Shown here: positions 1 through 6,334 of the stretch, piece after piece
Position numbering within the stretch: the first letter of the stretch is position 1
How the letters are laid out: each line of letters begins with the position of its first letter
Assembly (NCBI GenBank): GCA_025449725.1
Contig: JANWIU010000104.1
Span: 1-9,226, forward strand
DNA from: Pseudobdellovibrio sp.
GTDB taxonomy: Bacteria > Bdellovibrionota > Bdellovibrionia > Bdellovibrionales > Bdellovibrionaceae
Direction of reading: 5' to 3'
Length of the DNA: 9,226 nucleotides
Made by a program: the position numbers and the translations under genes
Notes under the pieces: model-generated
The model's input: the letters and a program-made list of their open reading frames with translations, nothing else
What the model was told of the DNA's origin: nothing
Database searches by the model: none

Positions 1-1272
1 CATCGTCTTGTATGACTTGGCGCGGCCCTGTTCGATTAGGGGCCTTTCTATAGAGATATGTAGGGGAATTGAAAATAATAGAGTGAGCACGCTGGCCAAA
101 ACAAACAGACCTAAGCCTTGAAAAAAGCTAACGGTACTAATCTCTTTTACGTTTGTTGTCCCGAAAATCATAACAGCAGCCACGGCTATGAAAGGAAAAT
201 GAAACAAATAAATAGGGAATGATAAGCGCGAAAACGGAAGCCAAAAGCGGCTATTACTGATTCCTCTTAATACGCTAAACGGAGAAATATAAGAGTACCA
301 GCTTCCCACCATTAATAGAGCTAATCCCAACGCAAAAATTTGCCTATGAGTACAAAGGTAAAACGCATTCAAAGACGGAGAAAAGGGTTGATTGTAAAAC
401 GACTGTGGATCGTAAACAGGAATAGCAAATCCTAAAAGCACCAGAATTAAACCGGCAACAAAGATCACAACAGAAGGGCCCGTTCGCGAAAACATTTGCT
501 TCATTTCTTTTTCGTAAAAAACTTTGAAATACGCAAGTAAAAGACCAACAGCAAAAGGGCCGAACCTCGTCAAATTAGATTCGTACAAATACTCACCGAT
601 TAAAGCCGTAAAATGAGAGTGGTCTTCCGCCAGAAAAATATCCGTCAGTGGGCGCAGGTACATTTCACTGTGAGTGGCCAATCTCCAATAACAAATAAAA
701 AAAGATGCTAAAATTCCAATACATAATAGGACGGCTCTTTGGTTTGATTTTTTCAAAAGCCACAAAAATAGCGGAAGAACGGCATAATACTGTACTTCGA
801 CAAGTAAGGACCAGCCCACCGGGATAATCGTTCTGTGGCCTTCGATTAAATTATTAATCAAAAGTAAATTTGTAAAAAAATACTGACCGAAATAACTCCA
901 TTGAGCAGCCGTATAAAGAATCAGGGCTACTAAAAACAACGGGTAGATTCTGAAAAATCTTTTTTTATAAAATGAAAGCGTGGACGACCAGTCGAAAGAT
1001 TCAATACGGTTGAAAAGAGGCAGCCCCAACACCAATGCACTTATCAGAAAAAAAGCATCTACACCTTTTTCGCCCTGCCATAAAGGCTGAAGCAGCAACG
1101 GCATCGATAAGATGTATTCTTTAGTTCTCGCAAAATCATAAATTTGAGTTACGCCAACGATCACGTGAAAAGCAATGATGCTCAGAACGGACATAGCGCG
1201 AACAGCATCAATTACCGAATCGTGCTGGGACTTGAACGCAAAAATATCATGAAAATATTTGTTCTTTATCAA
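1..1272 (-). CDS. Acyltransferase family 3 (OafA/YrhL-like) membrane protein, C-terminus cut by window edge
   Basis: An integral membrane O-acyltransferase, expected to move an acyl group across or onto the outer face of the inner membrane for modification of a surface glycan or lipid; the substrate cannot be read from sequence. The frame is open for 424 codons to the left edge with no stop. Family landmarks in order are Asp-Ala-Val-Arg (R25) and H36 in the first membrane segment, GEKGVDAFFLIS at 67-78, RFFRIYP at 105-111, GWSLLVEVQYY at 153-163, YLFH at 355-358 and IERPLIE at 408-414. About ten hydrophobic segments are visible. Reaching IERPL means the acyltransferase domain is nearly complete; a C-terminal SGNH domain can be neither seen nor excluded. 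The start is the TTG at 1272-1270: an in-frame TGA lies two codons upstream, and the next ATG (1194) would remove the conserved R25. No good ribosome binding site precedes it. Family assignment is firm; the start is moderately sure. Confidence 0.9.
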   Translation of the reverse strand, partial: MIKNKYFHDIFAFKSQHDSVIDAVRAMSVLSIIAFHVIVGVTQIYDFARTKEYILSMPLLLQPLWQGEKGVDAFFLISALVLGLPLFNRIESFDWSSTLSFYKKRFFRIYPLFLVALILYTAAQWSYFGQYFFTNLLLINNLIEGHRTIIPVGWSLLVEVQYYAVLPLFLWLLKKSNQRAVLLCIGILASFFICYWRLATHSEMYLRPLTDIFLAEDHSHFTALIGEYLYESNLTRFGPFAVGLLLAYFKVFYEKEMKQMFSRTGPSVVIFVAGLILVLLGFAIPVYDPQSFYNQPFSPSLNAFYLCTHRQIFALGLALLMVGSWYSYISPFSVLRGISNSRFWLPFSRLSFPIYLFHFPFIAVAAVMIFGTTNVKEISTVSFFQGLGLFVLASVLTLLFSIPLHISIERPLIEQGRAKSYKTM

Positions 1273-1336
1273 GGCTCAAATATATTCTTTTTGCTTTAAT
1301 TTGTCTGCGAATAATTAGTAGGAGCTACGCGTGCAA

Positions 1337-1567
1337 TTACGCCTTTTTCCTTGGCGAAGATTCTTCATCGTTAAAATCAAATGCCAACTGGCGCGGGAAA
1401 CTCACAATTTTTTGCGGATTTTCCTGAATAGCCCGTTTTTCACTCGGAGTAACAACATCGTGTCCTGTAGATTGTTTGATTAAATATTTAATGAAGGCTT
1501 CTTTAGCAGAGTCGGAGCCATTCTTGTTAAATCCAAGATCTTCCATCAACTTTCCGACTTTTTTCAT
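1337..1567 (-). CDS. Small charged protein of 76 residues, function unknown
   Basis: I do not recognise this protein. It has no signal peptide and no membrane segment, so it should be cytoplasmic. Residues 1-32 look helical and amphipathic (MKKVGKLMEDLGF, then AKEAFIKYLIKQ). A polar middle holds TPSEKRAIQENP at 40-51, and the tail ends in a basic PRKKA. Residues 60-65 read QLAFDF, resembling the Q-L-x-L-x-L/F peptides by which proteins bind the DNA polymerase sliding clamp; this is only pattern similarity. The start is well supported, with GAAAGG seven bases before the ATG. It is followed after 64 bases by the acyltransferase on the same strand and preceded by a 212-base gap. Clear ribosome binding site, ATG start and non-random composition favour a real gene. 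Confidence 0.75.
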   Translation of the reverse strand: MKKVGKLMEDLGFNKNGSDSAKEAFIKYLIKQSTGHDVVTPSEKRAIQENPQKIVSFPRQLAFDFNDEESSPRKKA

Positions 1568-1653
1568 AAATAAACCTTTCGTTTGCCCGTCTTAACTCAT
1601 CGTCAGAGGGAGGGTTTTTATTTAGATGAAAGTCTAGTTGCTGCTCTTAATGT

Positions 1654-1662
1654 TGATATAAT
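1654..1662 (+). promoter_or_regulatory. Extended -10 promoter element, plus strand
   Basis: TGATATAAT matches the extended -10 consensus TGnTATAAT at every fixed position (TG at 1654-1655, TATAAT at 1657-1662). No good -35 box lies 16-18 bases upstream, which extended -10 promoters tolerate. Transcription would start near 1668-1670 and run rightward, against the direction of both flanking genes. AT-rich sequence yields such matches by chance, but a terminator-like hairpin follows within 75 bases. Confidence 0.45.
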
Positions 1663-1667
1663 CGAGG

Positions 1668-1736
1668 ATGTCGTCCGATTTTGAGACATATGCGCCATCC
1701 GGCAAAGGTTAAATATTCCGTATTGCGCATTTTTTT
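1668..1736 (+). ncRNA. Candidate short transcript of about 70 nt, plus strand
   Basis: This interval is bounded by an exact extended -10 element (1654-1662) and a hairpin with a T-run (1690-1736), so it could be a small RNA of about 65-70 nt made of a short 5' tail and a terminator stem. It sits in the gap between two minus-strand genes and does not overlap either, so any target would be in trans unless the transcript starts further left, where it would be antisense to the 76-residue gene. An ATG at the expected start site opens a 14-codon frame ending in the hairpin loop. Expression is inference only; no known small RNA family is recognised. Confidence 0.3.
1690..1736 (+). terminator. Intrinsic terminator-like hairpin, plus-strand direction
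   Basis: The arms are ATGCGCCATCCGG (1690-1702) and CCGTATTGCGCAT (1718-1730), pairing at 11 of 13 positions with two C-T mismatches, around a 15-base loop. Seven T follow directly (1730-1736). The T-run exists only for plus-strand RNA; minus-strand RNA from the sdh operon would fold the same stem but then read ATGTCTCAAA, so it should not be terminated well. No plus-strand gene precedes it in the window. Confidence 0.55.
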
Positions 1737-1779
1737 GGACGCTATTGGTTTTCGTTATGACGTGATGTGCTGGTAAAAA

Positions 1780-2712
1780 TCAGATATTTAGTCTTCGAAT
1801 CCTAAAAGTGCCGACCTTTTTAACGGTACCTGCCGCAAGCTTTTCATACATGTTTCCAATAAGCTCAGAACGGTCGGAAATCGGGTAAACTTGTAATGAA
1901 AGTGTGTCTGACAAGGTAAAAAAACGTGCCATCAAAGGATCTGCTCTTAATCCACAATTGCCACTAATATTGGTTGAGATTGGTGGATTCGGCGAATTCA
2001 TCCATGAAACTTTTCCTTCAAAAATATTTTTATCGTTACGAAGTTCAAAGCTGATAGAACCCTGGCTAGAGCCATCCTCGCCTTTGAAACTACCTTTAAA
2101 CCGACCCAAGTAGGCATCACATTCTGCAATTTCAGGATTCGCATTAGCCAAGTACTCCTTGAAATTTTTAAGAGTCACCCTATTCAGTAATTTTTTATTA
2201 AACTCCGAATTTAATAACATCCATTCATCAGACTTAAGTTGCCTGCGTCTTTTTTCTTCTTGATCAGTCTTGGAGTTTGTAAGCGCCCAAGTTGGCGTCG
2301 GGTCAGTAAATTGTTTCGCAATAGCCATCATTTTTGGACTCATTGGTAAGGGCTGAACCTCTGATGGCTTCTGTTCGGGCTTAGCAGGGGCGCCGGCCGA
2401 AGCTGTGTTCTTCGCTTGCTGAAGGATAAGGTCACGATTTTGAATCTGTAATCCCAGATCGGCTAAGAAAACCTGAAGAATCTGCGCCAGTAGCTCATCG
2501 GTTTTTTGGTTGCCGGCCCCGTTAACTATGTTTTGAAGTTTAGCTTTGGCGTTTTCAAGTTCGTTACGGGCGTAATCCAGTTCATCTTTGGTCTTTGCGA
2601 TGTTTTTGTAATCATCACTGGCAAGAAACGTTTGTTCTCCGTAGCCTTTTCCGACAAAAAAGGCTGCAACCATTGAGCAGAGAACTAAAAATATCTTTAA
2701 AAAATCATTCAA
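1780..2712 (-). CDS. Membrane-anchored coiled-coil protein of unknown function, last cistron of the sdh operon
   Basis: I do not recognise the family. Residues 5-21 form one hydrophobic segment without a clear cleavage site, so the protein is probably a signal-anchored inner-membrane protein with the bulk in the periplasm. Residues 33-63 are strongly charged with heptad-like spacing (coiled coil), followed by a leucine/glutamine-rich helix at 71-101, an Ala/Pro/Lys/Glu linker at 104-126, a charged helical stretch at 148-190 and a beta-rich C-terminal domain at 198-310. That last domain has alternating Gly/aromatic spacing (YLGRFKGSFKG, FEGKVSW, ISGNCG) and two cysteines, C198 and C253, that could form a disulfide. 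The start is a TTG at 2712, only 9 bases after the sdhB stop, with AGG eight bases upstream; translational coupling to sdhB is likely. Whether it serves the SdhCAB complex or merely shares its transcript cannot be told. Confidence 0.8.
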   Translation of the reverse strand: MNDFLKIFLVLCSMVAAFFVGKGYGEQTFLASDDYKNIAKTKDELDYARNELENAKAKLQNIVNGAGNQKTDELLAQILQVFLADLGLQIQNRDLILQQAKNTASAGAPAKPEQKPSEVQPLPMSPKMMAIAKQFTDPTPTWALTNSKTDQEEKRRRQLKSDEWMLLNSEFNKKLLNRVTLKNFKEYLANANPEIAECDAYLGRFKGSFKGEDGSSQGSISFELRNDKNIFEGKVSWMNSPNPPISTNISGNCGLRADPLMARFFTLSDTLSLQVYPISDRSELIGNMYEKLAAGTVKKVGTFRIRRLNI

Positions 2713-2721
2713 AAGTTTCGC

Positions 2722-3516
2722 CTATCCGTCGCCGCCACCAGACAATTCTTCTTTTTTAAGAACGCTGGCGCGTAAATATTCGCGGTTCATTTTTGCAATG
2801 TTAATTAAAGAAATTTCTTTCGGGCAAGCGGCAGAACACGCGCCGGTTGTCGTGCAAGCACCAAAACCTTCCGCATCCATTTGCGCTACCATGTCTAAGG
2901 CGCGCTGATCTTGTTCAACGCGACCTTGTGGCAACAGCGCCAGGTGAGTGATCTTAGCACTTGTAAAAAGTGCCGCTGAAGCATTTTTGCAAGACGCCAC
3001 GCAGGCGCCACAACCAATACAGGTTGCAGACATAAACGCTTCATCAGCATCGGGTTTTGGAATCGGAATATTATTCGCATCCTGAGCATTGCCGGTATTT
3101 ACGGAAATATATCCGCCGGCTCTGATAATGCGATCTAAAGCGCTTCGGTCACACATTAAATCTTTAATGACCGGAAACGCAGTGGCTCTCCATGGTTCTA
3201 AAACCAATTCTTCGCCGTCGTTGAAGTGTCTCATGTGCAATTGGCAAACGGTTGTGCCCTTTTGCGGTCCGTGAGCTTCGCCATTGATCATGAAACCGCA
3301 GCTTCCACAAATTCCTTCTCTGCAATCATGATCAAATACGATAGGCTCTTTATCTTTTTTAATTAAGTCTTCGTTAACCGCATCCAGCATTTCAAGAAAC
3401 GAAGCATCCGGAGAAACATTTTTTGCGTCAAGAGTTTCAAATGCGCCTTCAGTCTGAGAATTCTTCTGGCGCCATACTTTTAATTTTAGATTAATATTAT
3501 TTTTATCGCTGCTCAT
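2722..3516 (-). CDS. sdhB: Succinate dehydrogenase/fumarate reductase iron-sulfur subunit
   Basis: The electron-wire subunit of succinate:quinone oxidoreductase (complex II), on the cytoplasmic side of the inner membrane between the flavoprotein SdhA and the cytochrome b subunit SdhC. The N-terminal ferredoxin domain holds the [2Fe-2S] ligands C65, C70, C73 and C91 (CREGICGSC plus a later Cys). The C-terminal domain holds C166, C169, C172 and C176 (CIGCGACVASC) and C221, C227 and C231 (CTTTGACSAACP), supplying one [4Fe-4S] and one [3Fe-4S] cluster by family assignment. CKN rather than CP after the first group is what I recall from type B enzymes of Bacteroides and related lineages. Length (264) is slightly longer than average because of a Gly-rich tail. 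The start has GAGG about six bases upstream in the 9-base gap after sdhA, implying coupled translation. Confidence 0.96.
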   Translation of the reverse strand: MSSDKNNINLKLKVWRQKNSQTEGAFETLDAKNVSPDASFLEMLDAVNEDLIKKDKEPIVFDHDCREGICGSCGFMINGEAHGPQKGTTVCQLHMRHFNDGEELVLEPWRATAFPVIKDLMCDRSALDRIIRAGGYISVNTGNAQDANNIPIPKPDADEAFMSATCIGCGACVASCKNASAALFTSAKITHLALLPQGRVEQDQRALDMVAQMDAEGFGACTTTGACSAACPKEISLINIAKMNREYLRASVLKKEELSGGGDG

Positions 3517-3525
3517 CTTAAACCT

Positions 3526-5442
3526 CTATTTGTACGATCTTGTGGCCAGTTTAATATTTTCAAATTTCAATTCTTCCACGTGACGTGTCTGCGCTTTATC
3601 CGCGCTGCCGCTCCACTCCCAGGCTGCTACATGACAAAACTTATCATCATCACGCTTGGCTTCGCCATCCACCTGATATTCATCACGGAAGTGGCCTCCG
3701 CAGGATTCTTCTCGCGATAAAGCATCCCGGCACATAAGCTCACCGAGTTCTAAGTAATCAGCTACTCGCCCGGCTTTTTCGACTTCGGTATTTACTTCAT
3801 TTGCAACACCCGGAATTTTTACATCGTTCCAGAATGTTTTTCGTAAATTTGCGATTTTTCCGATGGCATCAGTTAGGCCGGCTTTGTTGCGCGACATTCC
3901 ACAATCTTGCCACATAATACGTCCCAATTCTTTATGTATACTTTCAACTGAACGGGAACCTTTGATGTTCAACATTTTTTGAATTTCATTTTTAACACTG
4001 TCTTGGCCGGCTTTAAATGCGTCATCTGTATCTTTAACCGGCTTTAGTTGTGTATTCGCAATATAGTCGCCCACTGTATAAGGAAGTACAAAATACCCGT
4101 CAGCCAAACCTTGCATAAGCGCAGAAGCCCCTAAGCGGTTAGCGCCGTGATCAGAAAAATTGGCTTCGCCTGCGACAAACAATCCCGGAATTGTGCTCAT
4201 TAAATTATAATCAACCCATAGTCCGCCCATAGTGTAATGCGGAGCCGGAAAGATTCTCATTGGTGATTTGTAAGGATTCTCTCCGGTGATTTTTCCATAC
4301 ATCTGAAAAAGGTTTCCATATCGCTCAGAGATTTTATCTTCTCCAAGACGATTAATGCTGTCTCGGAAATCCAGATAGACTGCCTCTTGCCCTTGAGCTC
4401 CATATCCTTCGTCCACACGAAATTTCGCCTGGCGTGAAGCCACATCACGTGGCGCCAAGTTGCCGAAGCTGGGATAAATTCTTTCAAGGTAATAATCGCG
4501 TTCACTGTCAGGAATTTCATGAGGCTTTCTCATGTCGCCTTTAATTTTCGAAGCCCAAACGCGGCCGTCATTTCTCAAAGACTCTGACATCAACGTTAGC
4601 TTCGACTGGTTTTCACCATGAACCGGAATACAAGTCGGGTGAATCTGAGTGTAACAAGGATTTGCAAAGTATGATCCACGCTTATGAGCGCGCCAAGCAG
4701 CTGTTACAGCACAGGCCATTGCATTTGTTGAAAGATAAAATACGTTTGAATATCCGCCGGATGCCAAAACCACCACGTCCGCAGAATGAGACTCGATTTC
4801 GCCGGTTAAAAGATTACGTACAATAATTCCGCGGGCTTTACCGTCGACTACAACCAGATCCAGCATTTCGCGGCGAGTATTAAGTTCAACTGATCCTAAA
4901 TCTACTTGTCTCATCATAGCTTGATAAGCTCCGTAGAGTAATTGTTGGCCTGTCTGGCCGCGGGCATAAAAAGTTCGTGATACTTGGGCGCCGCCAAACG
5001 AACGGTTTGAAAGAAGTCCGCCGTACTCGCGCGCAAGAGGCACCCCTTGCGCTACCGCTTGGTCAATAATGCTGACTGACGCTTCAGCTAGTCGGTAAAC
5101 ATTCGCTTCGCGCGCACGGAAGTCTCCGCCCTTAATAGTATCGTAAAAAAGACGGTAAATAGAATCGCCGTCATTTTGATAATTTTTTGCGGCGTTGATT
5201 CCACCCTGTGCTGCCACCGAGTGCGCTCTTCGCGGTGATTCGTGAATACAAAAAGCTTTTACTTTATAACCAAGCTCGCCCAGTGAAGCGGCAGCAGAGG
5301 CGCCGGCAAGGCCTGTTCCAACAACGATTACGCTGTGTTTTCTTTTGTTAGCAGGATTCACAAGTTTCATTTTAAACTTGTTGTCCTTCCATTTGTTTTC
5401 GATCGAACCGCTTGGAATCTTACTGTCTAAAACTGATGACAT
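3526..5442 (-). CDS. sdhA: Succinate dehydrogenase/fumarate reductase flavoprotein subunit
   Basis: Catalytic subunit of complex II, oxidising succinate to fumarate (or the reverse) with covalently bound FAD. The Rossmann motif VGTGLAGASAAASLG is at 41-55, preceded by an unusually long polar N-terminal segment of about 36 residues. H74 in RRAHSVAAQGG is the expected covalent FAD attachment site. Active-site residues by family alignment are H268 (QIHPT), R332 (APRD), H402 (PAPHYTMGG) and R436 (HGANRLG). The capping and C-terminal helical domains follow, with the ESCGGHFRDEY and EAKRDDD segments typical of type B (Bacteroides/epsilon-proteobacterial-like) enzymes. At 638 residues it is full length. 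The ATG has GGGAG seven bases upstream. It sits between sdhC (25-base gap) and sdhB (9-base gap). The direction of the reaction in the cell cannot be told from sequence. Confidence 0.97.
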   Translation of the reverse strand: MSSVLDSKIPSGSIENKWKDNKFKMKLVNPANKRKHSVIVVGTGLAGASAAASLGELGYKVKAFCIHESPRRAHSVAAQGGINAAKNYQNDGDSIYRLFYDTIKGGDFRAREANVYRLAEASVSIIDQAVAQGVPLAREYGGLLSNRSFGGAQVSRTFYARGQTGQQLLYGAYQAMMRQVDLGSVELNTRREMLDLVVVDGKARGIIVRNLLTGEIESHSADVVVLASGGYSNVFYLSTNAMACAVTAAWRAHKRGSYFANPCYTQIHPTCIPVHGENQSKLTLMSESLRNDGRVWASKIKGDMRKPHEIPDSERDYYLERIYPSFGNLAPRDVASRQAKFRVDEGYGAQGQEAVYLDFRDSINRLGEDKISERYGNLFQMYGKITGENPYKSPMRIFPAPHYTMGGLWVDYNLMSTIPGLFVAGEANFSDHGANRLGASALMQGLADGYFVLPYTVGDYIANTQLKPVKDTDDAFKAGQDSVKNEIQKMLNIKGSRSVESIHKELGRIMWQDCGMSRNKAGLTDAIGKIANLRKTFWNDVKIPGVANEVNTEVEKAGRVADYLELGELMCRDALSREESCGGHFRDEYQVDGEAKRDDDKFCHVAAWEWSGSADKAQTRHVEELKFENIKLATRSYK

Positions 5443-5467
5443 ATTCTGCTCCCAAAAAAATTACCGA

Positions 5468-6130
5468 CTACCGGTTAACTAAAAAAACATAAATTGGTTG
5501 AGATAAAAATCCACCCGCAACAACTGCGGCATAGGCCCATGCAATTTTTTTAAGAGGCGCCTGCATTTTTCTTTCTAATATCCCGAAAGACTGAAAAACA
5601 GAATGAGCACCATGGCTTAAGTGAAACAATAACAACAAAAGGCAAACAACGTACCACGCCACATAACCAGGCTTCATGAAAACTTCCAGAACCAGCTTAT
5701 GAAGATCGCGCATCACCACACCGTTAACTGTGGTTTCATAGTGAGCGCCATACTTAAATGTAATCAAATGAAGAATAATGAAAGCCAGAATAGCTGAGCC
5801 TTGAGCGCCCATATTGCGAGAGGCCCATGTTGAAGCTTTTTCGCCTTTAGGCATTACCGCATAGCGAGTGCCTTTGGCAGCACGGTTTTCCAATGTAAGG
5901 CTGATCGCGCTTGTAACATGGCCAATGATGGCGAGTATTAAGGCTATTTCAGTCCCGTAAAGTAGAATTTTATTTGAAACAATAGAATGGCCGTAGCTAT
6001 TGAAGGCCTCGGGGCCTAAAAAAATCAGCATATTCCCGGCCATGTGACCTAAAATAAAGCCCATCCAAACCAGTCCGGTAATTCCCATAATGTACTTACG
6101 ACCCACTGTCGATTTCAGAAAATTCAACAT
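5468..6130 (-). CDS. sdhC: Succinate dehydrogenase/fumarate reductase cytochrome b558-type subunit
   Basis: The single membrane subunit of a type B complex II, carrying two haems b and the (mena)quinone site. Five hydrophobic segments are visible at roughly 12-38, 55-80, 108-128, 155-180 and 195-217. Histidines H29, H71, H121 and H170 (with H173 and H176 close by) stand where the Bacillus subtilis SdhC ligands stand, one per helix I-IV, so a di-haem protein is expected. Having one anchor protein of 220 residues, rather than separate SdhC and SdhD, distinguishes this from the E. coli enzyme and agrees with the type B traits of SdhA and SdhB. First gene of the operon; GAGGA lies seven bases before the ATG, and a candidate promoter is at 6172-6200. 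Type B enzymes with menaquinone often depend on the proton-motive force for succinate oxidation (family knowledge; the quinone here is not known). Confidence 0.95.
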   Translation of the reverse strand: MLNFLKSTVGRKYIMGITGLVWMGFILGHMAGNMLIFLGPEAFNSYGHSIVSNKILLYGTEIALILAIIGHVTSAISLTLENRAAKGTRYAVMPKGEKASTWASRNMGAQGSAILAFIILHLITFKYGAHYETTVNGVVMRDLHKLVLEVFMKPGYVAWYVVCLLLLLFHLSHGAHSVFQSFGILERKMQAPLKKIAWAYAAVVAGGFLSQPIYVFLVNR

Positions 6131-6171
6131 AGCAGCTTCCTCGTTTTACTTTGTACTTTTTATATAAATTG

Positions 6172-6200
6172 AAAATACTCTCACCATCTTCACTTGTCAC
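6172..6200 (-). promoter_or_regulatory. Candidate sigma-70-type promoter of the sdhCAB operon
   Basis: Reading the minus strand, GTGACA (6200-6195, five of six to TTGACA) is followed after exactly 17 bases by TATTTT (6177-6172, four of six to TATAAT). This predicts a start near 6165 and a 5' leader of about 35 bases before sdhC. An AT-rich TATATAAA just downstream is an alternative -10 but has no good -35 at proper distance. Consensus reading only. Confidence 0.45.
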
Positions 6201-6243
6201 TTTAGACGCCCGACTTTAGTTCAATCTTTTGCAACACGTTATT

Positions 6244-6272
6244 TAGACAAATTGGTTCATGTTGGCTATGGA
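6244..6272 (+). promoter_or_regulatory. Weak candidate promoter for etfBA
   Basis: TAGACA (6244-6249) and TATGGA (6267-6272) are 17 bases apart on the plus strand. The -35 is good (five of six), the -10 poor (three of six). No better pair was found in the 204-base region upstream of etfB, so the real promoter may need an activator, use another sigma factor, or be missed here. It would give a leader of about 55 bases. Confidence 0.22.
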
Positions 6273-6334
6273 ATACGTTAGAAGTTTAAGCTCAAAGCTC
6301 ACTCGGAATACACGAGGAAACACAAAGAGGGTCT

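Larger units (their letters stand above)
6131..6334. other. Divergent sdhC/etfB intergenic region
   Basis: The 204 bases must hold control signals for both the complex II operon (leftward) and the ETF operon (rightward). Besides the two promoter candidates, TTTAGAC occurs twice in the same orientation, at 6201-6207 and 6242-6248 (41 bases apart, close to four helical turns); the second copy overlaps the etfB -35 candidate and the first abuts the sdhC -35 candidate. AAGCTC and AAAGCTC are repeated next to each other near 6288-6300. No known operator is recognised. Confidence 0.4.

Noticed and set aside
1325..1352. GCGT/ACGC hairpin followed by CTTTTT, plus strand, at the end of the 76-residue gene
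   Set aside because: The stem is only four pairs, points against the gene, and lies mostly in or next to coding sequence; too weak to call a terminator.
1737..1779. Search for a minus-strand terminator after the sdh operon
   Set aside because: No stem followed by T-run is seen on the minus strand after 1780; the nearby hairpin has its T-run only in the plus direction, so no operon terminator is claimed.
1904..2113. Plus-strand open frame of 69 codons
   Set aside because: It lies antisense inside the 310-residue sdh-linked gene, has no ribosome binding site or recognisable protein, and its composition mirrors the complementary coding strand.
2895..3274. Open frames on both strands within sdhB (2895-3089 minus, 3089-3274 plus)
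   Set aside because: Both are alternative-frame shadows of sdhB, whose cluster-binding cysteines run uninterrupted through the region.
4257..4520. Second minus-strand frame inside sdhA
   Set aside because: The sdhA frame carries the active-site motifs here; the alternative frame is low-complexity nonsense without a start signal.
5461..5478. Short dyad around ACCGGTAGTCGGT at the sdhC stop
   Set aside because: Stem of four pairs without a T-run; likely chance, and the sdhA ribosome binding site follows normally.
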